Position numbers and translations under genes: made by a program. The notes beneath the pieces were generated by a model. It was not told the origin of the DNA. It made no database searches and worked only from the letters and a program-made list of their open reading frames with translations. From the NCBI GenBank assembly GCA_963677185.1, contig OY781889.1, positions 186,001 to 250,000 of the forward strand: a DNA stretch of 64,000 nucleotides. Reading direction: 5' to 3'. Origin of the DNA: G963677185 sp963677185 (GTDB taxonomy: Bacteria > Bacillota > Syntrophomonadia > Syntrophomonadales > Syntrophomonadaceae). This document shows positions 33,465 through 42,605 of the stretch, in pieces. Each line of letters starts with the position of its first letter. Positions within the stretch are counted from its first letter, which is position 1.

Positions 33465-34076
33465 GTGATCACCAAGAATCATGTGCTGGTAGGCCTTGTT
33501 TCTGTTGCCGTAATCATTTTCGCTTTTTCCGCTACGCTGTTGCTGGACGTTACGCGTCCTGATCCCCGGTCACACGACACCGCTACGGTGGGCAACAACG
33601 GCGATCGGATAGATACGATCATGAGCTATTTCGAATCAACTGCTGATAGCACCAATAAAAAGGGCAGTACAACCTCGCAAAAGAAAGCTGCTCCAAAAAT
33701 TGAACAACCTGTGGAAGAAGAAAAGCCGCCCGTGACCGATCCGGCGTTGAACCCGCTGGATCCCAACAAACCCAATGCAACTAACGGCACGAATAGCACC
33801 AATGGCACCAATACTACTAATAACGGAACCAACACCAGTACAAATACTACTAATTCTACTACTACCAATAATCAAAACAATAACAGCACCACTAACAACA
33901 GTAACCAGACGAATACCAATACCAGCAATAACTCAAGCAGCACCAATACGAACACGAATACCAATACAAATACGAGTACGAATACTAACAGTAATACATC
34001 AACCAATGAGAATAACTATACTCCCCCGTCCAGCCAGACGAATACGAGTAGCAGCAGCACGACCACTTCCCATTAA
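33465..34076 (+). CDS. Membrane-anchored protein with Asn/Thr-rich low-complexity tail
   Basis: 203 residues from a GTG at 33465; longer starts at 33396 or 33333 exist, the latter inside the permease gene. Residues about 5-28 (LVGLVSVAVIIFAFSATLLL) are one membrane anchor. A short charged region and a Pro-rich EEEKPPVTDPALNPLDPNKP follow. From about residue 105 to the end the sequence is almost only Asn, Thr and Ser, encoded by runs of AAT/AAC and ACN codons. The tail should be exposed outside the cell and unstructured, possibly glycosylated. No function is recognised. Confidence 0.6.
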   Translation: MITKNHVLVGLVSVAVIIFAFSATLLLDVTRPDPRSHDTATVGNNGDRIDTIMSYFESTADSTNKKGSTTSQKKAAPKIEQPVEEEKPPVTDPALNPLDPNKPNATNGTNSTNGTNTTNNGTNTSTNTTNSTTTNNQNNNSTTNNSNQTNTNTSNNSSSTNTNTNTNTNTSTNTNSNTSTNENNYTPPSSQTNTSSSSTTTSH

Positions 34077-34125
34077 TAACGCCGGGATAACCATGAAGTA
34101 TGCTGACATCTGACATGCTTAAAAA

Positions 34126-34150
34126 GCCTCCTGCTCAATGAACAGGAGGC
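34126..34150. terminator. Terminator between convergent genes
   Basis: GCCTCCTG (34126-34133) pairs with CAGGAGGC (34143-34150). The minus-strand exit is TTTTTAAG, so it mainly serves the carbonic anhydrase gene, and the plus-strand exit TCTATACTTTT is weaker. Confidence 0.8.
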
Positions 34151-34224
34151 TCTATACTTTTAACACCCTTCAGCCGGATTATTTTGTAACGAAGACCGGC
34201 ACCATGCCCACCAGGACGATTAGA

Positions 34225-34923
34225 CTAGGTGAGACGGTTGGCCTTTTCTGCAAACCACCCCAGGCTGCTCATCGCCTTGATCTTATCTACAGTTCTTTCC
34301 CCGTTCACATTTACCGTATGCAGCTCTCCATAACCGGCTCCATGAAGATCGTGGAGGTCAATGACCAGCCCCAGCACCGTTATTTCGCCGTGAGCGATGA
34401 GCTCCTTGAGTTCCGGCATGGCCAGCAGCGCATCAACCTGAGCATCAACATTAAGCTCGGCCAGCTGCAAGTGCATTTTGCCGGCATCAGCTTCAAATGC
34501 GCCCGCGAACTTGCTCTTGCCCCTGTCCAGGGAGTTTTTAACCGTATCCAGCTCCTTGACAATGGCGTCCGGCTCTCCTGCGTATTCGCTGATAGCTGCC
34601 TTGATAGCCCCGCAGTCAGTATGGCCCAGAACCACCATTAAAGGTGTATTTAAATGTAATAGTCCATAATATATGGAACCCTGGGCATTTCTAACCTGGT
34701 TGCCGATGTTTTCAACACAGAATACCCGATTAAAAGGATCACCGAAAACCGCTGACGATGAACGGGCATCGCAGCAGCAAACCATAGTGGCCAGCGGATT
34801 TTGCTTGCAGTCTCCCGCTTTATATTCTTCCAGCGGCAGATTGTCCACGAATCCCTTGAAACCCTGTTCCAAATCCTTGAGAAATTCTGGTAGCTGGCCT
34901 TTTTTTGATACATGGTGAGACAC
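34225..34923 (-). CDS. Beta-class carbonic anhydrase
   Basis: 232 residues. The zinc ligands and active-site dyad are readable as CCCDARSS (Cys-x-Asp-x-Arg) near residue 50 and GHTDCGA near 100 (His-x-x-Cys), defining beta-carbonic anhydrase. RVFCVENIGNQV and GSIYYGLLHLNTPLMVVLGH between them are family-typical. It interconverts CO2 and bicarbonate in the cytosol, useful where formate dehydrogenase and carboxylations handle CO2. The first ATG is used; its upstream site is weak. Confidence 0.92.
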   Translation of the reverse strand: MSHHVSKKGQLPEFLKDLEQGFKGFVDNLPLEEYKAGDCKQNPLATMVCCCDARSSSAVFGDPFNRVFCVENIGNQVRNAQGSIYYGLLHLNTPLMVVLGHTDCGAIKAAISEYAGEPDAIVKELDTVKNSLDRGKSKFAGAFEADAGKMHLQLAELNVDAQVDALLAMPELKELIAHGEITVLGLVIDLHDLHGAGYGELHTVNVNGERTVDKIKAMSSLGWFAEKANRLT

Positions 34924-35092
34924 TCGCCAATCACTCCCTTAAAATAATTATTCATCCCAATCACACTGGGCATTTTCAGTTTCTTGAGTTTAACATAGAA
35001 TGGTATCATAATCCTATTATTATTGCTCAAGATTTGTCGTTCACACATTGAATTTCATGATATGCAAATCATGGCTTGAAAGGAACTTGCTT

Positions 35093-37087
35093 ATGGACTC
35101 CGCCGCCCTTGCAGAGCGGATTGAAAAACTCCGCGATCTGCTGCGCAACTACGAATATCACTATTATGTCCTGGATCAACCGCTGGTCAGCGACAACGAG
35201 TTCGACACCCTTATGCGTGAACTGGCTGGGCTAGAAGCAATGCACCCGGAACTGATAAGCCCTGATTCGCCCACCCAGAGAGTCGGCGGGAAAGCCAGAG
35301 AGAGTTTCCCCACTATCAGGCATCGGGCGGTTCTCCTCAGCCTGGATAACGCCTTCAGCCTTAAGGACCTCCAGGATTTCGGCCAGCGCATCCAGCGCAG
35401 CGAAATTGAGAGCGGATACATTGCGGAACTCAAAATCGACGGCCTGTCCATTGCCCTGGTCTATGAAAACGGAGTCCTGGTAAGCGCGGCAACGCGAGGC
35501 GATGGGATAAACGGAGAGGATGTTACCGCCAATGTTCGCACTATAAAAAGCATCCCTTTGAAGCTTAAAATCACCTTGCCCCGGCTTGAAGTGCGGGGGG
35601 AGGTATACCTGCCCAAGCGGGAATTTGTCCGCATCAACCAGGAGAGAGAAGAGCGCGGGGATAAGATCTTCGCCAATCCGCGCAATGCGGCAGCCGGGTC
35701 CCTGCGCCAGCTTGATCCCGGTATAACCGCCAAGCGGAGCCTGGCTGCGTTTATTTATGACATAGTATTTATCGAGGGCGATGAAATCAGCAGCCAGAAA
35801 GCCGCCCTGGAATTATTGACTTCCTGTGGTCTTCCGGTTAACCGGCAGTACCGGGCTTGCTCCGGCATTGACGAGGTCTATTCATACTGCCTGGAATGTG
35901 ACGAAAACCGTCACAAGCTGCCCTACGAGATTGACGGAGTCGTGGTCAAGCTGGATGATATCGCAGCTCGAAGCCTCATCGGCCAAACTGCGAAAAGCCC
36001 CCGCTGGGCCATCGCCTATAAATTTCCTGCTGAAGAAAAGGAAACCCGCTTGATTCAGGTCGAGCTTAATGTCGGGCGCACCGGCGTCATTTCACCAACC
36101 GCAGTGATGGAGCCGGTTGCCCTGGCTGGCACAACCGTCAGCCGCGCCAGCTTGCACAATTTTGACCTGCTCAAGGAAAAAGATATTCGCGTCGGCGATT
36201 TAGTGCTGGTACACAAAGCCGGTGATATCATACCGGAAATTATCCGTTCCTTTCCGGAAAAACGCGATGGCAGCGAACAGGAGATCCTCCCTCCCCGGCA
36301 CTGCCCTGCATGCGGCTCCAACGCCAGCCAGAGCAGTGGCGAAGTGGCCCTGCGCTGTGAAAATATCAACTGCCCGGCCCGCTTGAAAGAAAGCCTGAGC
36401 TTTTTCTCTTCACGCGATGCCATGGACATGGAAGGCATTGGACCGGCGCTGGTTGAACAACTGGTTGACCGCCAGCTGGTTAAAAATATCGGAGACCTGT
36501 ACGCAATGGATGAAGAGCTGTTGTCCGGCCTGGACCGAATGGGCCGTAAATCGGCAGCCAATATCCTGAGAAGCGTAGAGAATAGCAAGGTTAAACCCTT
36601 GCATCGCTTGATTACGGCCCTGGGCATCCGTCATGTGGGTTCAAAAACCGCTCGCCTGCTTTGCCATCAATACCGTAATATTAATGACTTTTTGCATTTG
36701 GATTCTGCCGAGCTGACTGCCATACCAGAAATCGGACCCATTGTGGCCGCCAGCATCACTGGCTTTTTTTCTGAGGAACACAACCGTGATCTGATTGAGC
36801 GGCTGCGGCAGGCTGGAATAAACATGGAGGAAGGCGCTGCTCTACAGCTTTCAACCGCCCTGAACGGCAAAACATTCGTCTTGACCGGAACGCTGGAAAG
36901 CATGAGCCGCATTGAAGCCGCTGAAAAACTGCAAAGCCTGGGAGCCCGGGTTAGCGGCAGTGTCAGCCAAAAGACCGATTACGTGGTTGCAGGTTCTGAT
37001 CCGGGCAGCAAATATGATAAGGCTGTTCAACTGGGTGTAACCATACTCTCCGAAACAGAATTGCAGGACCTGCTGGAGAATGCATAG
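35093..37087 (+). CDS. ligA: NAD-dependent DNA ligase
   Basis: Seals nicks in DNA using NAD. 664 residues from the ATG at 35093, preceded by AAAGGAAC. Domain order is complete: Ia domain with NYEYHYYVLDQPLVSDNEFD, nucleotidyltransferase with the adenylated lysine in LKIDGLSI, OB fold, four-Cys zinc site (CPACGSN and CENINCPARLK), helix-hairpin-helix repeats around 440-570 and a C-terminal BRCT domain (GKTFVLTGTLESMSRIEA). Length is usual for the family. It is not in an obvious operon. Confidence 0.98.
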   Translation: MDSAALAERIEKLRDLLRNYEYHYYVLDQPLVSDNEFDTLMRELAGLEAMHPELISPDSPTQRVGGKARESFPTIRHRAVLLSLDNAFSLKDLQDFGQRIQRSEIESGYIAELKIDGLSIALVYENGVLVSAATRGDGINGEDVTANVRTIKSIPLKLKITLPRLEVRGEVYLPKREFVRINQEREERGDKIFANPRNAAAGSLRQLDPGITAKRSLAAFIYDIVFIEGDEISSQKAALELLTSCGLPVNRQYRACSGIDEVYSYCLECDENRHKLPYEIDGVVVKLDDIAARSLIGQTAKSPRWAIAYKFPAEEKETRLIQVELNVGRTGVISPTAVMEPVALAGTTVSRASLHNFDLLKEKDIRVGDLVLVHKAGDIIPEIIRSFPEKRDGSEQEILPPRHCPACGSNASQSSGEVALRCENINCPARLKESLSFFSSRDAMDMEGIGPALVEQLVDRQLVKNIGDLYAMDEELLSGLDRMGRKSAANILRSVENSKVKPLHRLITALGIRHVGSKTARLLCHQYRNINDFLHLDSAELTAIPEIGPIVAASITGFFSEEHNRDLIERLRQAGINMEEGAALQLSTALNGKTFVLTGTLESMSRIEAAEKLQSLGARVSGSVSQKTDYVVAGSDPGSKYDKAVQLGVTILSETELQDLLENA

Positions 37088-37225
37088 CGCTTTGACTTTC
37101 CTTGACTATTTGTTGATTCCCCAATATAATTGAATTATCAGGGACCATGCGGGTGTTTCTTTTGGGCCAGTGTTATTAATGCGCCCTGCATGGTTTCGCA
37201 TAATCCAGGCCGGGAGGCTGATAAT

Positions 37226-38245
37226 ATGAGTGTTAAATTCAAAGACTATTACGAAATACTGGGTGTGAAACGCGATGCCAGCCAGGAGGATATCAAGAAA
37301 TCCTATCGCAAGCTGGCCCGCAAGTGGCACCCTGATGTCCACGGCGAAGACGGCAAGGATGAAGCTGATAAAAGAATTAAAGAAATAAACGAAGCTTATG
37401 AGGTTCTGGGAGATGAAGAAAAACGCAAGCTGTATGACCAATTCGGACAGAATTGGAAAAACGGCCAGGATTTTGATCCTTCGAGTTACCAGGGCAATAT
37501 GGACGGCTTTAATATCCGTTATGGCGATATGGGTGGATTTGGTGGCGGAGGAGCAACCGGATTCAGCGACTTTTTCGACCTTTTATTCGGCTCTGCCGGT
37601 TCAGGAGCCGGTCAGAGCCGCAGCGGATATCGCAATGGCCCCCGGCCCGGGCGAGATATTGAAGCCGAGGTGGAATTAAGTATAGAGGATGCCTACCGGG
37701 GTGGGAACACGCAGCTGCGGCTGGGCAGTTCCAGCACCTGCACGGCATGTGGCGGCTCTGGCATGAAAGGCCGCGGGTTTTGCCATCACTGCGGAGGAAC
37801 CGGCAGCGTTCCCACAGAAAAAAGCGTAGATGTGACCATACCGGCCGGTATATATGAGAATGCCGTAATCCGCCTGAAAGGTCAGGGCAGTGAAGGAGCC
37901 GGCGGCGGCCCTCGGGGCGACCTGTATCTCCGGGTTCGCATCAGTCCTCATCCGCTATTCAAAGTAAACGGCTCTGATCTGGAGAGTGAAGCCGTTATCA
38001 GGCCGGAACAGGCGGTGCTGGGCGATCAGATAGATATAGTGACCCTGGACGGTAAGATCCATATGAAGGTGCCTCCCGGGACCCGCAGTGGGCACCGTTT
38101 GCGGCTCAAGGGCAAGGGTATGAGCAGCAAGACAGGAGATCGCGGCCATCATTACGTCAGAATTATTATTGATATACCCAGGGACATTGATGAAGAAGAG
38201 CGTGAACTGTATCGACAAATTGCCGCCCGGCGGAAAGACAGGTGA
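37226..38245 (+). CDS. DnaJ-like co-chaperone with shortened zinc-finger region
   Basis: 339 residues from the ATG at 37226 (GGGAGG upstream). The J domain (about 4-72) has the HPD motif in KWHPDVHG, a Gly/Phe-rich stretch follows (GGFGGGGATGFSDFFDLLFG), then the substrate-binding C-terminal domain. Full DnaJ has four CxxCxGxG motifs; here only two are present, CTACGGSG and CHHCGGTG, so one zinc site at most. That places it between DnaJ and CbpA. The CbpM-like gene overlapping its end supports a CbpA-type role. Confidence 0.9.
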   Translation: MSVKFKDYYEILGVKRDASQEDIKKSYRKLARKWHPDVHGEDGKDEADKRIKEINEAYEVLGDEEKRKLYDQFGQNWKNGQDFDPSSYQGNMDGFNIRYGDMGGFGGGGATGFSDFFDLLFGSAGSGAGQSRSGYRNGPRPGRDIEAEVELSIEDAYRGGNTQLRLGSSSTCTACGGSGMKGRGFCHHCGGTGSVPTEKSVDVTIPAGIYENAVIRLKGQGSEGAGGGPRGDLYLRVRISPHPLFKVNGSDLESEAVIRPEQAVLGDQIDIVTLDGKIHMKVPPGTRSGHRLRLKGKGMSSKTGDRGHHYVRIIIDIPRDIDEEERELYRQIAARRKDR

Positions 38246-38529
38246 TCAACGTGGCATTGATTCGTTTTCGCATGGACAATACTGATGAACGGATACCCCT
38301 TGAGGAACTGGAAGTGCATCCTGATATGCTGCGCATCCTTGAAGACTTCGGGGTTATCGAAATAAAGGACAATTCGGTGGACTGGAATAGCCGCAAACGC
38401 CTTTTCCGCTTGCTGCGCCTGCGCAATCTGCTGGGAGTCAACCTTGCTGGAGCCGCAATAATCATCGATTTACTGGACCATATCGATGATTTGGAACGCC
38501 AGATAAGACTGCTAAAACGCAGAGTTTAA
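38242..38529 (+). CDS. CbpM/MerR-like chaperone modulator
   Basis: 95 residues. The start codon GTG overlaps the stop of the DnaJ-like gene by four bases (GTGA). The C-terminal half, RLFRLLRLRNLLGVNLAGAA then IIDLLDHIDDLERQIRLLKR, is the MerR-like helix and coiled coil shared by CbpM proteins, which bind and restrain the J domain of CbpA. A second GTG nine bases on is an alternative start. Coupled translation with the co-chaperone strengthens the assignment. Confidence 0.85.
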   Translation: MINVALIRFRMDNTDERIPLEELEVHPDMLRILEDFGVIEIKDNSVDWNSRKRLFRLLRLRNLLGVNLAGAAIIIDLLDHIDDLERQIRLLKRRV

Positions 38530-38632
38530 CCGGGAGATAATTGCAATTCTCTGTGATTCGCGGTATCTTTAGAAAAGACAACTAAATTATCAGGAATGCA
38601 AAATCTGTACAGAATTGGGGAGGAGAGAGAAA

Positions 38633-39412
38633 ATGGCATTTGACAACATCATATTGGAAAAAGGCGAAGGTATCGCCACTATCATCATCAACCGGCCCAA
38701 GGCCATGAATGCCCTTAATGGGGAAACTCTGCTTGAGCTCAAGGCTGCGATCAAGGACATCGCCGAAGACGACAACATATCCGCAGTTATTGTCACCGGG
38801 TCTGGCGACAAAGCCTTCGTAGCCGGCGCGGACATATCATTTATGTATCCCCTGGATGGGATGAAAGCACGCTACTTTTCCGGCGTTGGCCAGGATGTAA
38901 TGCGTGATTTTGAAAGACTTGAAAAGCCAGTTATCGCCGCGATCAACGGCTTTGCTCTGGGCGGCGGCTGTGAATTAGCCATGGCCTGCGACATCCGTCT
39001 TGCTTCAACCACTGCCCTGTTCGGACAGCCCGAAGTGGGCCTGGGCATTACTCCTGGATTCGGCGGCACACAGCGCCTGGGACGCATTTGCGGCGAAGGC
39101 CGTGCGCTTGAACTGATTCTTTCGGCCAATAATATCAAGGTTGACGAAGCCTATCGCATCGGCCTGGTTAACCATGTGTATGCCCCGGAAGAATTAATGC
39201 CGGCTGCTATTAAACTGGCCAAGAAGATTGCTTCCAATGCTCCGACAGCGGTAGCGTTGTCCAAATCCGCTATCTACCGTGGAATGCAGGCTGATATCGA
39301 CACATCGATGAGCACTGAAGCCGACAATTTCGGACTGTGCTACCTGTCTGCCAACCAAAAAGAAGGCATGGGAGCTTTCATGGAAAAGAGAAAGCCCGCC
39401 TGGGTTAAATAG
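38633..39412 (+). CDS. Enoyl-CoA hydratase / crotonase
   Basis: 259 residues from the ATG at 38633 behind GGGGAGGAG. Crotonase-fold oxyanion-hole segments FVAGADI and GFALGGGCELAMACD are present, as are both catalytic glutamates, in GQPEVGLG and in GRALELIL. This predicts reversible hydration of crotonyl-CoA to 3-hydroxybutyryl-CoA. In a syntrophic butyrate oxidiser it would serve beta-oxidation; in a fermenter, butyrate formation. No thiolase or dehydrogenase is adjacent, so the direction is inferred. A terminator follows directly. Confidence 0.93.
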   Translation: MAFDNIILEKGEGIATIIINRPKAMNALNGETLLELKAAIKDIAEDDNISAVIVTGSGDKAFVAGADISFMYPLDGMKARYFSGVGQDVMRDFERLEKPVIAAINGFALGGGCELAMACDIRLASTTALFGQPEVGLGITPGFGGTQRLGRICGEGRALELILSANNIKVDEAYRIGLVNHVYAPEELMPAAIKLAKKIASNAPTAVALSKSAIYRGMQADIDTSMSTEADNFGLCYLSANQKEGMGAFMEKRKPAWVK

Positions 39413-39433
39413 TTACAGCAGCTTAAAAACAAC

Positions 39434-39469
39434 GCCCGTGGAAACTGCAGCTATGCAGCTTTCACGGGC
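39434..39469 (+). terminator. Terminator between crotonase and rubredoxin genes
   Basis: GCCCGTGGAAACTGC (from 39434) pairs with GCAG..TTTCACGGGC (to 39469), then TTCTTG. It ends the crotonase transcript and may also serve the rubredoxin gene coming from the other side. Confidence 0.75.
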
Positions 39470-39479
39470 TTCTTGCTGT

Positions 39480-39638
39480 CTATACTTTTTCGAACTGGCT
39501 TTTCGGAGAGCCGCATTCCGGACACACCCAGTCATCCGGAAGATCCTCAAAAGCTGTACCTGCTGGGAAGCCGTTTTCCGGATCGCCTATGGCCGGGTCA
39601 TAAATATGGCCACAGGCGGCGCACCGGTATTTGTCCAT
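39480..39638 (-). CDS. Rubredoxin (52 residues)
   Basis: A short gene on the minus strand encoding 52 residues that start MDKYRCAACGHIYDPAIGD and end with WVCPECGSPKSQFEKV. The two CxxCG motifs (CAACG and CPECG) and the GTAFEDLPDDWVCP core are the one-iron rubredoxin signature, and the length is exactly that of the family. It carries single electrons at low potential, for example to oxygen- or peroxide-reducing enzymes in anaerobes. A very G-rich ribosome-binding site touches the ATG. Confidence 0.95.
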   Translation of the reverse strand: MDKYRCAACGHIYDPAIGDPENGFPAGTAFEDLPDDWVCPECGSPKSQFEKV

Positions 39639-39664
39639 CCTCCCCCCCCTCTCTTCCGTCCTGT

Positions 39665-40108
39665 CTATACCATCAATATCGGAGTGCTGGCATGCCTGGC
39701 TACCCTTTCCGCGGTAGTGCCCAGCAAACGGTCCACTACCCCTGCCTTGTTGTGTCCAGGCATAATCGTCAGCTCAATGCCGCGATCTTCCTGTTCCCTG
39801 ACAATCTCGGAATAGGCGAGGCCGCGCTTGACTTCCATGATCACATCCACTTTTCTGCCATCCATGATTCTCGCCATCTCTGCCTTCATTTGCTCCAGGC
39901 TGTCTGCAATGGCATGCTCCTGAAGAAGCCTTACGGCATCGTCAGGCAAATAGTAGTCACCGGTCACTTCGGGAAATTCCGTATCAATCACATGAAGCAG
40001 GTAAATCCGGGAATGATACTTTTCAGCAATATCGACTGCTGTACGCAGAGCCTTATCAGATTGCAGCGAAAAATCTGTTGTTACCAGAATGTTTTGCGGG
40101 CTAAACAT
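39665..40108 (-). CDS. Universal stress protein (UspA family)
   Basis: 147 residues from the ATG at 40108, which has AAAGGAGG eight bases upstream. The fold is recognisable from NILVTTDFSLQSDKALRTAVDIA, RIYLLHVID and the late MPGHNKAGVVDRLLGTTAERVARHASTPILMV. The last segment is the family ATP-binding loop with some substitutions (GHNKAG in place of GSRGxG). It is probably a nucleotide-binding stress protein. The rubredoxin gene follows after 26 bases and could share its transcript. Confidence 0.92.
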   Translation of the reverse strand: MFSPQNILVTTDFSLQSDKALRTAVDIAEKYHSRIYLLHVIDTEFPEVTGDYYLPDDAVRLLQEHAIADSLEQMKAEMARIMDGRKVDVIMEVKRGLAYSEIVREQEDRGIELTIMPGHNKAGVVDRLLGTTAERVARHASTPILMV

Positions 40109-40272
40109 CGTGAACGCCTCCTTTCCCATTCATCACAATCCGGTTGCCATCATCCTGCTGCGGCTCTTATATATACTAATTATAATAGCCTGACCGGCTT
40201 TGATTCAATAGGGCGCAGCCTTGGGGCCGGGCTGGTTATCGGTTATAATGAATACATAAACAAAAAGCGGTG

Positions 40273-41166
40273 ATGGATATGAACGAATTAAGCCGGCTGC
40301 AGCTGCTTTTTGAAGCGGCTCAGGATATTATCCTGTTTTTATCCGAACACGGATGCATTATCGACGCCAATCTGAAGGCGGTTCAAAGCTATGGCTACAG
40401 CCTGGAAGAACTGCGGGCCATGTCCATCCTGGACATCCGTCATCCCTCCACTCTGCCTGATTATGAAGAACAGATGCAAGCCTCATTGCAAAGAGGCATT
40501 GTATTTGAAAGCCTGCATAGAAGAAAGGACGGCAGTACCTTTCCGGTAGAGGTTAGCTCACGCAGCCTTCCCCTGGAACAGGGGATTATCCGCATTCATA
40601 TTATCAGGGATATAAGCGACCGCAAGGAAGCTGAAGCCCAAATACTATATCTGGCTCACTTTGATGCCCTGACCGGCCTGGAAAACCGTGCCCGTATCAT
40701 CGAACGCCTCGAAAGCACCTGGCATGATTCCCGTTCTTTGAGCTCTTCTTTTGCAGTCATGGTAATCGATCTGGACAAGTTTAAAAGCATAAATGACCAT
40801 TATGGTCATTTAATTGGCGACCTGGTGTTGAAGGAAGCCGCCCGGCGCTTTCTCCAGGCTCTTCGCAAGGAAGACTTCATTGGGCGTTATGGCGGTGACG
40901 AATTCCTGTTAATTCAGAAAAACGTCAATAGCCTTAACGACATTGTCACTCTGATTAAGCGCATATTCTGCGAATTTGAGCCGCCTTACGAATGCGACCA
41001 TCTTTCCATCCTTTTCTACCTGTCGGTGGGAGTCAGCATCTACCCTGACGACGGGCAGGACCAGATCGACCTCATCCGCTTTGCCGATCAGGCCATGTAT
41101 GCCGCCAAAAAAATCCAGGGGAACAGCTACTGCTTCTATAATTCCATAGAATCCGAGGAAAACTAA
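40273..41166 (+). CDS. PAS-GGDEF diguanylate cyclase
   Basis: 297 residues. A PAS domain with PAC motif covers about 8-120 (FLSEHGCIIDANLKAVQSYG, RRKDGSTFPVEVSS). The GGDEF domain (about 130-290) has FDALTGLENRARI, the metal-binding DLDKFKSINDHYGH and an intact RYGGDEFLL active site, so it should make c-di-GMP. It is probably the active counterpart to the dead GGDEF protein at 11850-12725 and to the HD-GYP hydrolase at 22738-23742. The start could also be the GTG at 40270. Confidence 0.93.
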   Translation: MDMNELSRLQLLFEAAQDIILFLSEHGCIIDANLKAVQSYGYSLEELRAMSILDIRHPSTLPDYEEQMQASLQRGIVFESLHRRKDGSTFPVEVSSRSLPLEQGIIRIHIIRDISDRKEAEAQILYLAHFDALTGLENRARIIERLESTWHDSRSLSSSFAVMVIDLDKFKSINDHYGHLIGDLVLKEAARRFLQALRKEDFIGRYGGDEFLLIQKNVNSLNDIVTLIKRIFCEFEPPYECDHLSILFYLSVGVSIYPDDGQDQIDLIRFADQAMYAAKKIQGNSYCFYNSIESEEN

Positions 41167-41207
41167 CCGCTTTTGCTTTGACTCCTAAATCAACTGTATT
41201 TACTTCC

Positions 41208-41363
41208 AGACACAAGGGGACAACAGGCCGTGTGAAAACCTTGCGTGACCCAGTCACCAATATATTCCGTGGCGGGAAGAGGGCTGTTGATGGGAACGAA
41301 TGTTGCGGAGGGCTCTGGCAGCTGTCCGCGGCGGCGATGATGGCAGGCTGTCCCCTTGTGTCT
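41208..41363. repeat. 15-bp perfect inverted repeat enclosing 126 bases
   Basis: AGACACAAGGGGACA (41208-41222) and its exact complement (41349-41363) enclose a GC-rich segment with no gene. Part of the right arm, TGTCCCCTT, recurs a few bases on. The sequence resembles REP-type palindromes scattered in clostridial genomes and moved by IS200-like transposases, but no transposase is here. It lies between convergent genes. Confidence 0.7.
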
Positions 41364-41386
41364 TATAATTGTCCCCTTAATAGGGG

Positions 41387-42604
41387 CTACATATCCTGCA
41401 ACTCGGGGAATGGTCTGATTACCCTGGGTAAAACACCCTGGACGTGAGATATGGCCAGGCCGTAATTGGTAATCGGCACCCCGTGCTGATGAGCTGCCTC
41501 TATGCGGTTGTTGTAGGCGGTGCGGGTGATGGTGCAGCCTCCGCACTGCACTACCAGCTTGTATTCTTCCAGGTCGCGGATGGACGAGGGGCCGGCGGCC
41601 ACGTCGAATTGCACGTCCTTGCCGGCATACTGGCGAATCCAGCGGGGTATCTTCACCCTTCCTATATCATCAGCCAGGGCATGGTGATTGCATGATTCTG
41701 CGATTAAAACCCGGTCGCCGTTTTCCAGACGGTCTATGGCCTGCGCGCCTGCGACCATTTCGCGAATATTACCTTTCATGCGGGCGAACAGGGTCGAGAA
41801 GGTGGTCAGTGAAACATCGTCCGGAACATCGCCGGCGACCTTCAAAACCACCTGGGAGTCGGTTATAACCAGGTCGGGCTTGCTGCCCAGCCGGTTCAAG
41901 GTATCGGTCAGCTCCCGCTCCTTGACCATCAGCGCGGTGGCGTCACAGTCCAGAATTGCACGAATGGTCTGAACCTGGGGCAGAATCAATCGGCCTTTGG
42001 GAGCGCCCAGGTCGATGGGCACCACCAGCACAACCAGGTCGCCGGGATTAACCAGATCGCCAACCACCGAACTTTCATCCATTCTTGACACGTTTTTCAG
42101 GCTGCGAATCTTCTCCTTGAGCTCAAGCACACCGCTGCCGCTGGTGGCGGCGGTCACTACACTGTCCAGCCCTTTGCTGCGAATCTGCTCGTTGAGAGCA
42201 TCGGATGGCATAATATCGCTTTTATTTAAAACCGCAATGGCTGGCTTGCCTTTTAATTTCAAAGTGGCCAGTATGTCTTCTTCAAAATCGGTCCACTGGC
42301 CATCGCCAATGACAATCAAACCCACATCGCAGTCTTTCAGCACTTCCTTGCTTTTTTCAATGCGCTTGGCCCCCAGGCTGCCTTCGTCATCGATACCAGC
42401 GGTGTCAATTACCATGCAGGGCCCAAGAGGGCTTATCTCAACTGCCCTGCTGACCGGATCAGTTGTAGTTCCTGCAACATCCGAAACGATGGCCAGCTCG
42501 TAGCCGGTAAGGGCATTGATTAGCGAGGATTTCCCCGCATTGCGCCGGCCCATAAAAGCAATAGCGGTCCGCATACCGCTGGATGTTTCATTAAGATCAC
42601 TCAT
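41387..42604 (-). CDS. hydF: [FeFe] hydrogenase maturation GTPase HydF
   Basis: Scaffold and carrier that holds the di-iron precluster and hands it to apo-HydA. 405 residues. The N-terminal GTPase domain has FMGRRNAGKSSLINAL (P loop), the switch threonines in DVAGTTTDPV, DTAGIDD and NKSD. The C-terminal domain carries the cluster ligands CNHHALADDIGR and CGGCTITR. It is the last gene of the maturation operon, one base after aspA. Confidence 0.97.
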   Translation of the reverse strand: MSDLNETSSGMRTAIAFMGRRNAGKSSLINALTGYELAIVSDVAGTTTDPVSRAVEISPLGPCMVIDTAGIDDEGSLGAKRIEKSKEVLKDCDVGLIVIGDGQWTDFEEDILATLKLKGKPAIAVLNKSDIMPSDALNEQIRSKGLDSVVTAATSGSGVLELKEKIRSLKNVSRMDESSVVGDLVNPGDLVVLVVPIDLGAPKGRLILPQVQTIRAILDCDATALMVKERELTDTLNRLGSKPDLVITDSQVVLKVAGDVPDDVSLTTFSTLFARMKGNIREMVAGAQAIDRLENGDRVLIAESCNHHALADDIGRVKIPRWIRQYAGKDVQFDVAAGPSSIRDLEEYKLVVQCGGCTITRTAYNNRIEAAHQHGVPITNYGLAISHVQGVLPRVIRPFPELQDM

Positions 42605-42605
42605 A

